The notes below the pieces were generated by a model that was not told the origin of the DNA, ran no database searches, and saw nothing but the letters and a program-made list of their open reading frames with translations. Below are positions 9,512 through 20,100 of a stretch of 59,894 nt of DNA, in pieces. The DNA is from a virus, in the IMG/VR virus record IMGVR_UViG_3300033388_003934, positions 1 through 59,894 of that record; one strand, given 5' to 3'. Position 1 is the first letter of the stretch; each line of letters opens with the position of its first letter. The translations under genes and the position numbers were made by a program.

Positions 9512-10753
9512 ATGGCACTATTTACAGATAAAAGAGAATTAGCAAGACAGCCAGAGTATGTACCAATGGAAACTGCAACTGGTTTAAGAAAAGTTGGATT
9601 AGGAATTTTAGGCTATAATCCTCAAGGTGGTTTAAATACATGGGGTAAAATTCAAGAATATAATCCTTCGCCAGTACATGGATTAAGGAATTTAGGTGCT
9701 CAAGCTCTTTCAGAAAAAAATAAAGATTATGGAAAAGTAATTAGAGAAGGTGCTGGTGATGCATGGACTCAAGATTTAAATTCATTAGATTTTGCGTGGC
9801 AAGCATTTAAAATTTATTTAACTATGGGTGGTTCTGTAGGAGGTGGTGGTGCTTCAGCAACTGGTGGTGCAACATCTACACCGGCTACAGGTGCTCCAGT
9901 TACAAGTGGTGCAAGTGCGGCTCCTGCTGGAGCTGGTGCTCCAGTTCAAGGAATAGATGCTTCAAGTAGTGCTTTTAGTGGAATGGGTGGTGGTACAGAA
10001 ATAGCTTCTGGTCTTGGTACTGATATGGCTTCTACATCAGCTTCAATGGCGGCTGGTGTTCCATCATATGATGTTGCTTCATGGACAACTGGAACGGCTA
10101 TGGATGCATCGGGAAATATAGTCGATAAAAATATATTAGATGAAATTAATCAAGGAACATTTGATGAAATTTATGATACAGATGAAACTAAATTAATGGA
10201 TAGGTTTTTAGAATATATGGGTGCAGAAGAAGATGGTAAAACTGAAGGTATTACTCCATCTGGAGAAGAATATGATATTATTTCTCCTGATGTAATGGGA
10301 AGAAAAGGAAGTGGAACTGGAGAAGGAACGGGTGTAGATATAGATCCTGAAAGGCGTGGAAGTACATTTTTGGATAAATTAGACCCAAATCAAAAGAAAA
10401 TGTTAAATGAAAATCTTAATCAAGGTAAAAAAGAATTGTCACAAAAAGACAAAAAAGGAGCAGAAAGAGATTATGCAAATTGGAAAGCGGCTGCAGAAGC
10501 AAAAGGATTAAGAGTAATAGGAACTGATGCTGTTGATAATATGGGTCAAGTTCAAGCTACATATGTTGCAGAAGATGATTCAGCAGAAAATAAAAAGCGT
10601 TCTGGAGATGCACTTAAAAGTATGTTAAGTGGTAATATAGTTTCGTCTGGTGCTGCTATGATTAATACAGCAACATCAAATATTAATGATGCTGAAGATA
10701 GAATAAGAAAGTATCAAAATCAAGGTTCAATGACAACAAGTTATTTATTATAG
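9512..10753 (+). CDS. Gly/Ala/Ser-rich putative cargo (ejection) protein
   Basis: A 413-residue protein. The N-terminal 80 residues have an ordered look (KRELARQPEYVPMETATGLR). Residues about 105-190 are low-complexity Gly/Ala/Thr/Ser, the middle is acidic and the C-terminal 130 residues are helical. It is the first of five consecutive large genes between the muzzle and the fibres, the place where crAss-like phages encode proteins stored in the capsid and tail and delivered on infection. Start is 1 nt after the previous stop. Cargo role is inferred. Confidence 0.5.
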   Translation: MALFTDKRELARQPEYVPMETATGLRKVGLGILGYNPQGGLNTWGKIQEYNPSPVHGLRNLGAQALSEKNKDYGKVIREGAGDAWTQDLNSLDFAWQAFKIYLTMGGSVGGGGASATGGATSTPATGAPVTSGASAAPAGAGAPVQGIDASSSAFSGMGGGTEIASGLGTDMASTSASMAAGVPSYDVASWTTGTAMDASGNIVDKNILDEINQGTFDEIYDTDETKLMDRFLEYMGAEEDGKTEGITPSGEEYDIISPDVMGRKGSGTGEGTGVDIDPERRGSTFLDKLDPNQKKMLNENLNQGKKELSQKDKKGAERDYANWKAAAEAKGLRVIGTDAVDNMGQVQATYVAEDDSAENKKRSGDALKSMLSGNIVSSGAAMINTATSNINDAEDRIRKYQNQGSMTTSYLL

Positions 10754-10755
10754 TT

Positions 10756-13700
10756 ATGCCAAAAGAAAAAAGTAAATATGACGGTTTAAAAACTCAGTAT
10801 GGTTCTTATACTTCAGAAGCTGCTGCCGAATTAAATTATTTAGAAGGAGTTTATTATAGAACTCCGAGTCAAACTCGAAGAGCTGGTTATTTAAGAGGTT
10901 TAAAAGCTGATGCTGAAAAACAAGCTGCCGCTAATAAAGCTGCTGAAGAAGAAAAGCAAAATACTCAAAATGCTTTAAATACATATAAGTTTCGTCAAGA
11001 ATCTGAATTAGGAAGCTCTCAAAAAGAAAATCATTACGGGAAAAAACAAACTCCTGAAAAATTCTATGAAATATATTATCCAAAAGTTGCTAAAGCATTA
11101 GAAGGAACTAATGTATCTCCTGAATTAGCTATGGCACAATTAGCTATAGAAACTGGTTGGGGAAGAACTATTAATTCTGAAAATGGTTTTGCAGCAGTAT
11201 TTGGTAAAAAACATGGTTCAAAAGAAGATGGTAAATATGCTGAAATTCAAACAGTTGAAGATATATCTGAAGATAAAATACAAGAATATATAGATAAAAA
11301 TCGTGATAAACTTGTATTAACTGATACGCCAAATCAATATAATCAAAACTATAAAGTAGGAGATAAATATGTTGATTTAAATATGCACGAATATACTAAT
11401 AGACCAGGGGAACAATATAAAGAACCTAAACTAAGAGTTAAGATTCGAGATAATTTTAGTGCTTATGATTCATTTGAAGATGCTATAAAAGGATATGCAG
11501 AGCTTTTAACAACTAATGATAATTATAAAAATAATTTTTATGCTGCTGGAGATGGTTTAGATCCTATAGCACAAGCAAGAGGAATAGCTCCGAAATATGC
11601 AACAAGTGCTGGATATGCAGATGATTTAGTTTCAATAATAAATACAAGTAGAGAAAAAGGAAGATTAGCTGGTGGTAAAATGGCTGTTAGTGGTGCTAAA
11701 AATGAAGCTTTTATAGAAAGAAATCCTGATGGAACTGCTACATATTATACAAAGGCTGGTCCAGATGCATTGAAATTAAATGAAGATGGTGTATATGATT
11801 ATGGAAAATGGAATGACCCAAACAATAAATATTTTGGATATTATCAAGCTCCATTTACATTGCCAGATAACCATCAATTAATCAATGCAGGTGATTATCA
11901 ATATATTGTTTCGCCAGGAACTACAGATAATCCAAATGGTCAATTATTTAGAGTAGATGAAGCACAACAACAAGCAAAAAGTTGGAACTCATATAATACA
12001 AATTTTGATTTATCAAATAAAGTAGGTGTGTCTGATTTAACAAGTTGGGCATCTGGTTCAGATAAAGCAGGTTCTCCAGCGGCTGCATTATTAAGAGAAG
12101 CTAATGAATATGCTAATGAACATAATTTAGACAAAAAGGATGGTGATTGGTCACAAGAAGAATTTGACGGCATTAAAAAGTTTAGAAATCTTATGAATGT
12201 TTATAAATCAAATCCTCAATATAGAGATGATGATTTAGCTGAACAAGAATATGCATTTAATAAAAGGGTAATGGTTCCTTTTTATAAAAAACAATTAAAT
12301 GAAGTTGTTGATTGGTCACAACAAAGAGTAAATAATGTTGAAAATGAATTATTACAAGCTGTAGCAAATGATGCTCCAGATGATGTAATTGCAGAAATTA
12401 GAGGAAGAAGAGACCAAGTACAATATGATTATGAGCAAACAAAATTGGCTACTAATCAAATGATAAAAGGTATTGATGATGCTGTAGCACCTGAAAAAAG
12501 AACTCCAAGTAGTTATGGTGGCTTTGAAGAGATGGTAATGTCTTTTGAAAATTGGTTATCTCCTGGTGCTGTAGGAATACAATATAATGTTGATCAAGAA
12601 GGTAATAAATTAATAGGTACTTCTGATGAAGAAAAATCTGAATTTTTAGCAAATTTCGATGCAACATTAAAACCATTTTTTAATGCAGCTGTTGATAGAA
12701 ATAATGAAAGAATAGAAAATTGGAATGCTGCTCAAAATCAACCTCAAAACACAAGTGTAATAGACCCTAATAATCCATATCAAGGTCAAAATCCCAATAC
12801 AAATAATACTAATAGAACAAATACTGGAGTTAGTTATGGAACAAGTGGATATGGATATCAGCCAAAGATTAATGAAGCTAATTTTAATCCTAATATGGAT
12901 TATATTAATGATTTAGGTACAGTAGCAGAAGTAACTGATGATGGAGAAGTTGTAAGGAAAGAAAAAACACTTAAAGAGTTACAAAATGAAATGGCTGATG
13001 TTACAGCTTCATTAGAAACAGCAAGTACCCCTATTGAACAAGTGGGTGTTTATGCTCCTGATTTAGAATCTGATGATAATATTGGAGGATTTCTTGGAGA
13101 TGCTGGTAGAGCTTTAGTTGGTATTCGTGGTGCTACAGAGCAAGTTCCTGAATATCAAACTGGTAGTATGTATAATCTTGCTATGGATGAAATGACTGCT
13201 CGTAGAAATTTAGGTATGTCAGATGAGGAAATTGCTCAAATGAGAAATTTAGCTGAAAGAGGTTATGGATATGATGTTAAAAACATTAGAAGATTATCTG
13301 GTGGTAGTGCTGGTGTTGCATTAGGTAACTTAGGAAGAGCACAAAATCAATTATATGATCAATATACAAATATAGCTGCTGCAGACCAAAGAGTAAGACA
13401 AGCTAATAGAGCACAGTTTTATCAAGGTGCTATGACAGATGAAAATGTCAATAGACAAAAATTCCAAGATGAATTACAGCAAGTATTAATGAATAAACAA
13501 GCTGGTGCTGGTTTAGTTAATGATGCATTAAGTAATATAGATGATAGAATACAATTTAATAAATTCTATGGAAAAGGCTCACCATATTATGAAATGAAAA
13601 AATCTACATGGTTAAGTTCAGAACAAGAAAGAATCGATAAAGAAGAAGCATTAAAGAATAGTAGACAAAAACATATTGATGATTTAACAAAACAACAAAG

Positions 13701-15441
13701 AGATTTACAGGCTCAAATTGATGAAAAACAAACATATGATGTAAATACTCCTTTAACTCTTGCAAATCAAGATGATGATAAAACTACAGCGTCTGGAGAA
13801 GCTTTATTAAATTCTGTAACTAATAATATTCCATTTACTACACAAGAAGAAGGTGATGCATTTAGAACATATATGCAAAAAAATCATCCTGATTGGACAG
13901 CTGAAGATGGAGAAAAATTAGACCCAATAGGTGGTTATGACAATAAATGGATTAATCAAGCTAAACAAGAATTTGGAAAAGAATATGAAGGGTATCAAGA
14001 TGAAGTAGCTGCTCAAGCAGAAAAGACTCAAACAGGAGCTAATGAAGATGGATTCTTTAATGTAAGTAGTGAAGATGGTTTTCAGCCTAAAGGAGATCCT
14101 GCAGAAATAGAAATGTATAATAAGTTAGTTAATGAACAAGGAATGGAACCTATGAAAGCATTAACTGAAATTAGAAATCAAAGAAGAGGAGATGAAGTCG
14201 AAGAAGAAGTTACTACAGTAGAAGAAGAGCCTAAAACTGATTTTACTTTTGAAGAATGGAAAGCAAAATATCCAGATGGAACAAGAGAAGAATATGATAA
14301 TAGACCTCCTTCAAATTATAATGAAATTGTAGAAGAAACAAAACCAGCAGATTTAACTGGAAATGTATTTGATATGTCAGCTGCAGATGTTGGATATAGT
14401 CCTGAAGATTTTCCTGATGATCAAGATGAAAAATTCAATATATATGGTATTACTGAAAATACTTGGAATGGAATGGATGAAGATACTAAACAAACTATTA
14501 TAGAACAAGGTCCAGCAAAAAAAGAAGTAGCAGAACCAGGTACATCATTAGTTGAAAGTACAGAAGAAGGTGCTGCTGAAGCAGCTGATGCAATTGAAAA
14601 TGTATTAAAGCAAGGTGGTACTACCGAAGATGCAGAGGCTATAGCTGATGAATATGTTGCTACTGGAGAAACAACTGAACCAGTTTATAGTAATTCTGCA
14701 GTAAATGAAGGTGGTGAATTAGTATTTAATTTCAACGGTAAAGAAGTTAAAGAATCAGATTTTGCAGATCCTCCATTAGAAAATAAAAATGATGGTCAAG
14801 ATTATTTAAGAAATATTCATAATGAGGAAGCAGCATTTGGTAGCTTTAGTGGAACTGGAGTTGGCAATTATGGATATACTGGTACAGGAGCTAAAGGTAA
14901 AGCATTGTTGGGATATTTTAATCAAGCTGAAGGAGATAAAGCACAAAAAGCATTGACTACAACTAATAAATATATTATTGGAGAAGATGGTCAAGACAAA
15001 TTGAATGGTGGTAATACTACAATTCTACAAGATTTAAAAATGTCAAGAAAAGATTTTGATTTATTACCTGATGATGTTAAATCAGAATTAGTTAATTGGA
15101 AATTAAATACAGGTAGAGGAACTACTGATTTAGTTATGATAGCTGGTGGTGGAGATTGGGATGGGAAAAGAGCATTTAATGACCCATCTCCAACTGCTGA
15201 TAAAATCAAAAATATTGATTTATCTAAATTAACTAAAGAAGATTTAAAAGCAGCAAGACAAGAATTGTATAAAGGCAGAATTGATGGTTTAGAGGCAATT
15301 TGGGATGGATATTCTGAAAGATTAGATAATGATGATTATGGAGATGAAGGATTACATGCTTTATTAGCAAAATATGAAAAAGCATTGGCAAACTGGGAAG
15401 AAGCTCACAAGGGATATGAAAATTCACAAAAATACAGATAA
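10756..15441 (+). CDS. virion cargo protein with N-terminal GH73-like glucosaminidase domain
   Basis: A 1561-residue protein. Residues about 95-310 match the FlgJ/GH73 beta-N-acetylglucosaminidase family: the catalytic Glu is predicted at E132 in AQLAIETGWGR, and the family's second landmark is seen in ARGIAPKYATSAGYADDL (Y287). The centre (about 320-1350) is helical, Gln/Asn/Glu-rich and repetitive. The last 200 residues form another globular part (ELVNWKLNTGRGTTDLVMIA, later DGLEAIWDGYSERL) that could be a second murein-active or lysozyme-like domain. Likely ejected and locally digests peptidoglycan so DNA and the vRNAP can enter. GH73 assignment is good; the C-terminal one is a guess. Confidence 0.75.
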   Translation: MPKEKSKYDGLKTQYGSYTSEAAAELNYLEGVYYRTPSQTRRAGYLRGLKADAEKQAAANKAAEEEKQNTQNALNTYKFRQESELGSSQKENHYGKKQTPEKFYEIYYPKVAKALEGTNVSPELAMAQLAIETGWGRTINSENGFAAVFGKKHGSKEDGKYAEIQTVEDISEDKIQEYIDKNRDKLVLTDTPNQYNQNYKVGDKYVDLNMHEYTNRPGEQYKEPKLRVKIRDNFSAYDSFEDAIKGYAELLTTNDNYKNNFYAAGDGLDPIAQARGIAPKYATSAGYADDLVSIINTSREKGRLAGGKMAVSGAKNEAFIERNPDGTATYYTKAGPDALKLNEDGVYDYGKWNDPNNKYFGYYQAPFTLPDNHQLINAGDYQYIVSPGTTDNPNGQLFRVDEAQQQAKSWNSYNTNFDLSNKVGVSDLTSWASGSDKAGSPAAALLREANEYANEHNLDKKDGDWSQEEFDGIKKFRNLMNVYKSNPQYRDDDLAEQEYAFNKRVMVPFYKKQLNEVVDWSQQRVNNVENELLQAVANDAPDDVIAEIRGRRDQVQYDYEQTKLATNQMIKGIDDAVAPEKRTPSSYGGFEEMVMSFENWLSPGAVGIQYNVDQEGNKLIGTSDEEKSEFLANFDATLKPFFNAAVDRNNERIENWNAAQNQPQNTSVIDPNNPYQGQNPNTNNTNRTNTGVSYGTSGYGYQPKINEANFNPNMDYINDLGTVAEVTDDGEVVRKEKTLKELQNEMADVTASLETASTPIEQVGVYAPDLESDDNIGGFLGDAGRALVGIRGATEQVPEYQTGSMYNLAMDEMTARRNLGMSDEEIAQMRNLAERGYGYDVKNIRRLSGGSAGVALGNLGRAQNQLYDQYTNIAAADQRVRQANRAQFYQGAMTDENVNRQKFQDELQQVLMNKQAGAGLVNDALSNIDDRIQFNKFYGKGSPYYEMKKSTWLSSEQERIDKEEALKNSRQKHIDDLTKQQRDLQAQIDEKQTYDVNTPLTLANQDDDKTTASGEALLNSVTNNIPFTTQEEGDAFRTYMQKNHPDWTAEDGEKLDPIGGYDNKWINQAKQEFGKEYEGYQDEVAAQAEKTQTGANEDGFFNVSSEDGFQPKGDPAEIEMYNKLVNEQGMEPMKALTEIRNQRRGDEVEEEVTTVEEEPKTDFTFEEWKAKYPDGTREEYDNRPPSNYNEIVEETKPADLTGNVFDMSAADVGYSPEDFPDDQDEKFNIYGITENTWNGMDEDTKQTIIEQGPAKKEVAEPGTSLVESTEEGAAEAADAIENVLKQGGTTEDAEAIADEYVATGETTEPVYSNSAVNEGGELVFNFNGKEVKESDFADPPLENKNDGQDYLRNIHNEEAAFGSFSGTGVGNYGYTGTGAKGKALLGYFNQAEGDKAQKALTTTNKYIIGEDGQDKLNGGNTTILQDLKMSRKDFDLLPDDVKSELVNWKLNTGRGTTDLVMIAGGGDWDGKRAFNDPSPTADKIKNIDLSKLTKEDLKAARQELYKGRIDGLEAIWDGYSERLDNDDYGDEGLHALLAKYEKALANWEEAHKGYENSQKYR

Positions 15442-15469
15442 TAATAAAATAATACTTTAAATTTACATT

Positions 15470-17143
15470 ATGGCAGATTGGGGTTTATATTCAGCATTAA
15501 GAGGAAAGAACAATTGGCAACAAAAAAGAGCAGATGCCATGATGGATTTCCAAATGACTGAAGCTCTTAGAGCTAAAAGAGAAAGGGAAAACCAACAACG
15601 AATGCAAATGGAATCCAAATTTTTGGAATACCAAAATGCAGTTCAAAATTTAGATGTTTTAAAAGAAGATCAAGAAAGAATTAGAGGAGTAGAAAAACAA
15701 GCTCGACAAGATGTTGTTGCTGGTATTGCTAAATATGATGGTGATATTAAAAGATTTATGAGCAGTGGTGGTTTACAAACAATGAATGCATATCAACAAA
15801 AAGTAATGCAATCTGATGAATTAGCAAATGCTATTCGAAATAAACAGAACATGGCTCAATGGTTAGCTGATAGAGCTAAAGGTGATAGATTTATTAAAGG
15901 TGTTAAGGTAGAAAAAGAATTTACAGACCCAAAAACAGGTGAAAAAACAAAAAGAAATGTACAAACAACAATGGATGAACAAATGGCATTGTTTAAAGAA
16001 GGTAAATTAAATAACTTTCAGTATAATGGTTCTGAAAAGAAAGTTCAAATTAATCCAGCTTTATTTAAAAAATCTGTTAAAGATGCTACTAACCCATATA
16101 GTAAAGATAATTATGTTACTCAATCAAATGTATTTGATGCTGCATTAATGCAAGGTGCAAGTAATGAACAAGCTATGCAATTAGCACAAGATTATGGAAG
16201 AGCAGTTGAATCATCTGGAAGTCCTGAAAATGCATGGAGATGGGGAGCTGGTAATCCACTTGATGTTGAAAAATTAAAAATGCAAGCAAGTCAATTTGAT
16301 GAACAAATGGATTATAGATGGGCTTCATTAGAAAATCAAAAACAATGGCAAGCATATAAAGCTAAAGTAGGAGCTCAACAAGATAATAGAATAGGTTCGT
16401 TTGCTGAAACTACATATAGGAAATTATTACAAGGTGGAGATGGTGCAGTAAGTACAGACCAAATTGTTGCTAATGAAATTCCTAAAATAATGACTAATAA
16501 ATTTAAAGCATTTCCTTCAGGAAAGGATAATGTTTATAATGCACAATATATGTATAACGGTCCAATATTTACTGCTGATTCTAAAACGGTTGATGGAAGA
16601 ACAACAACTTCGATTGCTGGAAGTCAAATAGATGCTCAAGGATTGCCTATAACTATAGGTGACCCAAATAGTTATACATCTTTTGTAAATGTAACAGATG
16701 CAAATGGACAAGCTCAATTAATGATGCCTGTATTTGCTGCTGGTTCTCCTGATAATCCAGCATTTGCTCAAGCACAAGCAAACGGAAGTGTAGGAAATTG
16801 GAAAGTAAATGAAGATTATGTAGACCAAGTAACTCAAACTGCTGGAAGTTCATTTGTTGGTTTAATTCCTGTAACAGATATATTGGCTAATAGGTCAAAT
16901 ACTTTAGCAATAGATAAGTCTATAGGTATAGCTCCAGGTAAAATGGAATATGGTGGAGCTGCTGGAACAGCAAGTTATGAAGATGTAATGCAACAAAATC
17001 TTAATATGTTTGGTGGTGATATAAATGCTTATCAACAAATGGTAACTCAAAATTTAGGAACATATTATGGACCATCATCGCCTGGTGGTGCTACACAAAT
17101 GGGAATGGATCAATATTATCAATCAATGAATAGACAGCCTTAA
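15470..17143 (+). CDS. putative cargo protein, helical and Gln/Ala-rich
   Basis: A 557-residue protein beginning MADWGLYSALRGKNNWQQKRAD. The N-terminal 110 residues are strongly helical with many Glu, Arg and Gln, likely a coiled coil. The C-terminal half is Gly/Ala/Gln-rich with beta stretches. It lies between the murein hydrolase and the vRNAP gene and reads in the same direction with a 2-nt gap to the latter. Probably packaged and ejected with its neighbours; no recognisable domain. Confidence 0.5.
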   Translation: MADWGLYSALRGKNNWQQKRADAMMDFQMTEALRAKRERENQQRMQMESKFLEYQNAVQNLDVLKEDQERIRGVEKQARQDVVAGIAKYDGDIKRFMSSGGLQTMNAYQQKVMQSDELANAIRNKQNMAQWLADRAKGDRFIKGVKVEKEFTDPKTGEKTKRNVQTTMDEQMALFKEGKLNNFQYNGSEKKVQINPALFKKSVKDATNPYSKDNYVTQSNVFDAALMQGASNEQAMQLAQDYGRAVESSGSPENAWRWGAGNPLDVEKLKMQASQFDEQMDYRWASLENQKQWQAYKAKVGAQQDNRIGSFAETTYRKLLQGGDGAVSTDQIVANEIPKIMTNKFKAFPSGKDNVYNAQYMYNGPIFTADSKTVDGRTTTSIAGSQIDAQGLPITIGDPNSYTSFVNVTDANGQAQLMMPVFAAGSPDNPAFAQAQANGSVGNWKVNEDYVDQVTQTAGSSFVGLIPVTDILANRSNTLAIDKSIGIAPGKMEYGGAAGTASYEDVMQQNLNMFGGDINAYQQMVTQNLGTYYGPSSPGGATQMGMDQYYQSMNRQP

Positions 17144-17145
17144 TA

Positions 17146-20100
17146 ATGGGAGATTATGTAAAAAATAAAATGCAAGCATCTGGTGGGAATCCAGGTGGTA
17201 GAAGATATACTGATGATTTTCGTGATAGAACTCCACATCTTGTAGATGTAGAAGGAAATATCAATCTTGATAGAGAATTTTTAGAAGGTAGGTCTGATAT
17301 GGAACAACAAATGACTTCTATGGGGTTTGATGTTGGAAGATTAGATTTAGCTGAGGCTGACTATGCAGATATGTATAGAGATTGGAATAAGTTAGACGCT
17401 ATGGAAGTGCCTGATTTTTATGACCCTTTTGAAGCAGAATCATATGAATTTGAAAGATGGGCTATCACAGATTTAGCAGCTGGACTATGGAATAGAGGTG
17501 TAGCTGGAATGGTTAGTGGTGTTGCACAAGCTCCAGCATTACTTGGTGCTGCAATAACTGGTTCAGAAGAAGGAGATTTTTGGGACACTTGGATTGATGG
17601 TGTTAATGAAATGGAAGAGGGAATGTCTATTCAGGCAAGTGATAAAGCTTTAAAACCTATGACTGATGGTTTTAATGCTAATAACTTTGCATATGCGTTT
17701 GGTGATGGTTTAGGATTTATGGCTGATATATTTTTAGGTAGCAAAGGTGCTGGTGCATTATTAAAAGCCGGTTCAGCTGCGTCTAAAATACAAAGAACTC
17801 AAAGATTAGGTACTTTCATAACAGGTACTATGCAAATGCAAAAAGACCTTTATAAAGAAGGAATTGCTGCGGGATTGTCGCCAGGTAATGCTGCCAGAGT
17901 AGCAATACCTACTGCAATGGTAGTTTCTGCATCAGAAGGTGCTGCATTAGAAATGTTAGGAATGACAATAAGTGGACAAATGTTAAGAGGTGCATCAAGG
18001 TCTGCTTTAAGAGCTGAATTAAAAGCTTTAGGTAAAGCTGGGGGAGAATTAAATTTAGCAAACTTTAAAAAATTAGTTCCAAGTACTGCAAGAAGTGTTG
18101 GACAAAAAATGAAAGATTTTGGAACAGGTTTTGTAAAAGGTTATCCTGTAGAAGCAACACAAGAATTTGTACAAACATATATAGAAGATTTAGGAAAACA
18201 TGCATATGATACATGGTTTGCTGGAAAAGATGCAGTAAAAGGAGCAGGGAAATTTGGTGTAGATTGGAAAGAAACATTTGAAAAAGCTGTTGTTAGTGGT
18301 ATAGTTGGTGGAATGGTTGGTGGAACTATTGGTGGTGGAGGATCAGCTATAAGAGGAATAGAAGGAAATACTACATTTACTTATGTTAAAGATGCTATAG
18401 ATAATAATAAACCTGGTAAAGTAAAAAGGCTTATTAATAAAGTTAATAGAATGGGTTCTACGGGAGCGATAAAAAATGCTCCAGAAGTAATTCAAGCTAT
18501 TAAAGACATGACAAGATATTCACAATCTATTAAAGGTCTTAATATAGATTCAAGTACAGCGAATTTTCAATTATTCCAATTGAATCAAATACAAGATGAA
18601 TTTCAAACAAAATTTGGAAAAGAATTTAAAACAGATGCTAAAACAAATTATTTAATAGCTAATGCTTATAGGATTAATGAGGAAAAAGCTACTATGCTTA
18701 CTCAAGCTATGAATAATGAAATGCAAGTTCTTATTCAAGACAAAAAGCCATTAACTAAAGATTTAAATAAGTTTGAAAGAAAACTATCTAATTATCAAAA
18801 CTTATTTCATAAAATACAAAAAGGTAAAATTAATAAAGAAGAATTAGTTAGTGAGATTAGAAAAAATGAATCACCTGTAGTTACTAAATGGAGACAGCAG
18901 ATAGAAGCTGAAATGGAAGCTATTAAGCAATCACAATTAGATAATGATGGGGTTTCTATTAATCAAGAATTAGATAATTTAGATGATGCAAAGGCAGCTA
19001 AAAAAGCAGAAGGGAAACAATTTGCATATACAGAACTTCCAGGAAATAAAAAAGCATCTAAAGAAGCTATAAATGATTTTGAAAAATTAGTTGCTGAAAA
19101 GGAAAAAGTAAATCAATTAGCTGATACAGATGTTAATGCTGTTGAAAAATTTGCTACAAAATTAGAGCAACAATATGGAATGTCTATACAAGATTTAACT
19201 GCTCTTGAAGAAAATTGGTCTATTGGAGAAGAAATTGGTAAGAAATCTAAAGAAGGTAAATTAAAATATAAAGAACCAACAAAAACCAAAGCAAAGCAAG
19301 AAACTACTGATAAGCCTTTAACTGAAGATGAAAAAAGGATAGAAGCATTTGCTCAAAATTTTGCAGAATCAACAACTGATGAAAACAATAGAAGGTTTGC
19401 TAAAGATGCTAAAGAAGATGAAGCTTTTTATGAAGCTAATAAAGAAGCTATTGAAAAAAGGACATCTGAAATTAAGGCAGAAAAAATGGCTGATGATATG
19501 CTTGTTATGGGTGACGAATTTAAAGCATGGAAGCCAGGTACTAAAGAAGAAAAATTTTATAATGAAAATAAAGAGCTTGTAGATAAAAAATTAGAAGAAT
19601 TAAAAGCTGAAAAAAAGAAGCCTGAAACTAAGGAAAAAGAAACTAAGAAGAAAGAAGTTAAAGAAGAAGCTCCTAAAAATAAATTACAAGAATTATCAGA
19701 TTCAATTGATAATAATAAAAATTTAAATGAAAGAGATTTAAATGCATATCAAGATGAATTACAAAAATTAGCAGATGAAGGTGTTGGCACTGTAGAAGAA
19801 AGGGCAGAATTAAATGATAAAATAGCTAAAAATAGAGAGCAACTTAAATCATTAACAGAAGAACAAATTATAGAAGAAGCACCTACAGAAGCTAAAAAAG
19901 AAGAGTCTAAAGAAGAAGTTAAAGAAGATTTAACTGAAGAAATGGTTCCTGAAGGAGTTGATGAAGAAACTCTTTTAGAAGAAAGAGAAAAAGCTAAAAA
20001 AGATGTAGAATATAGTAAACTTTTAAATGAAGAAAATACTATAACAAATAAATTAAAAAAGGTAGGATTAACGGGTAAAGAAAGAGATGGATTGCGTAAA

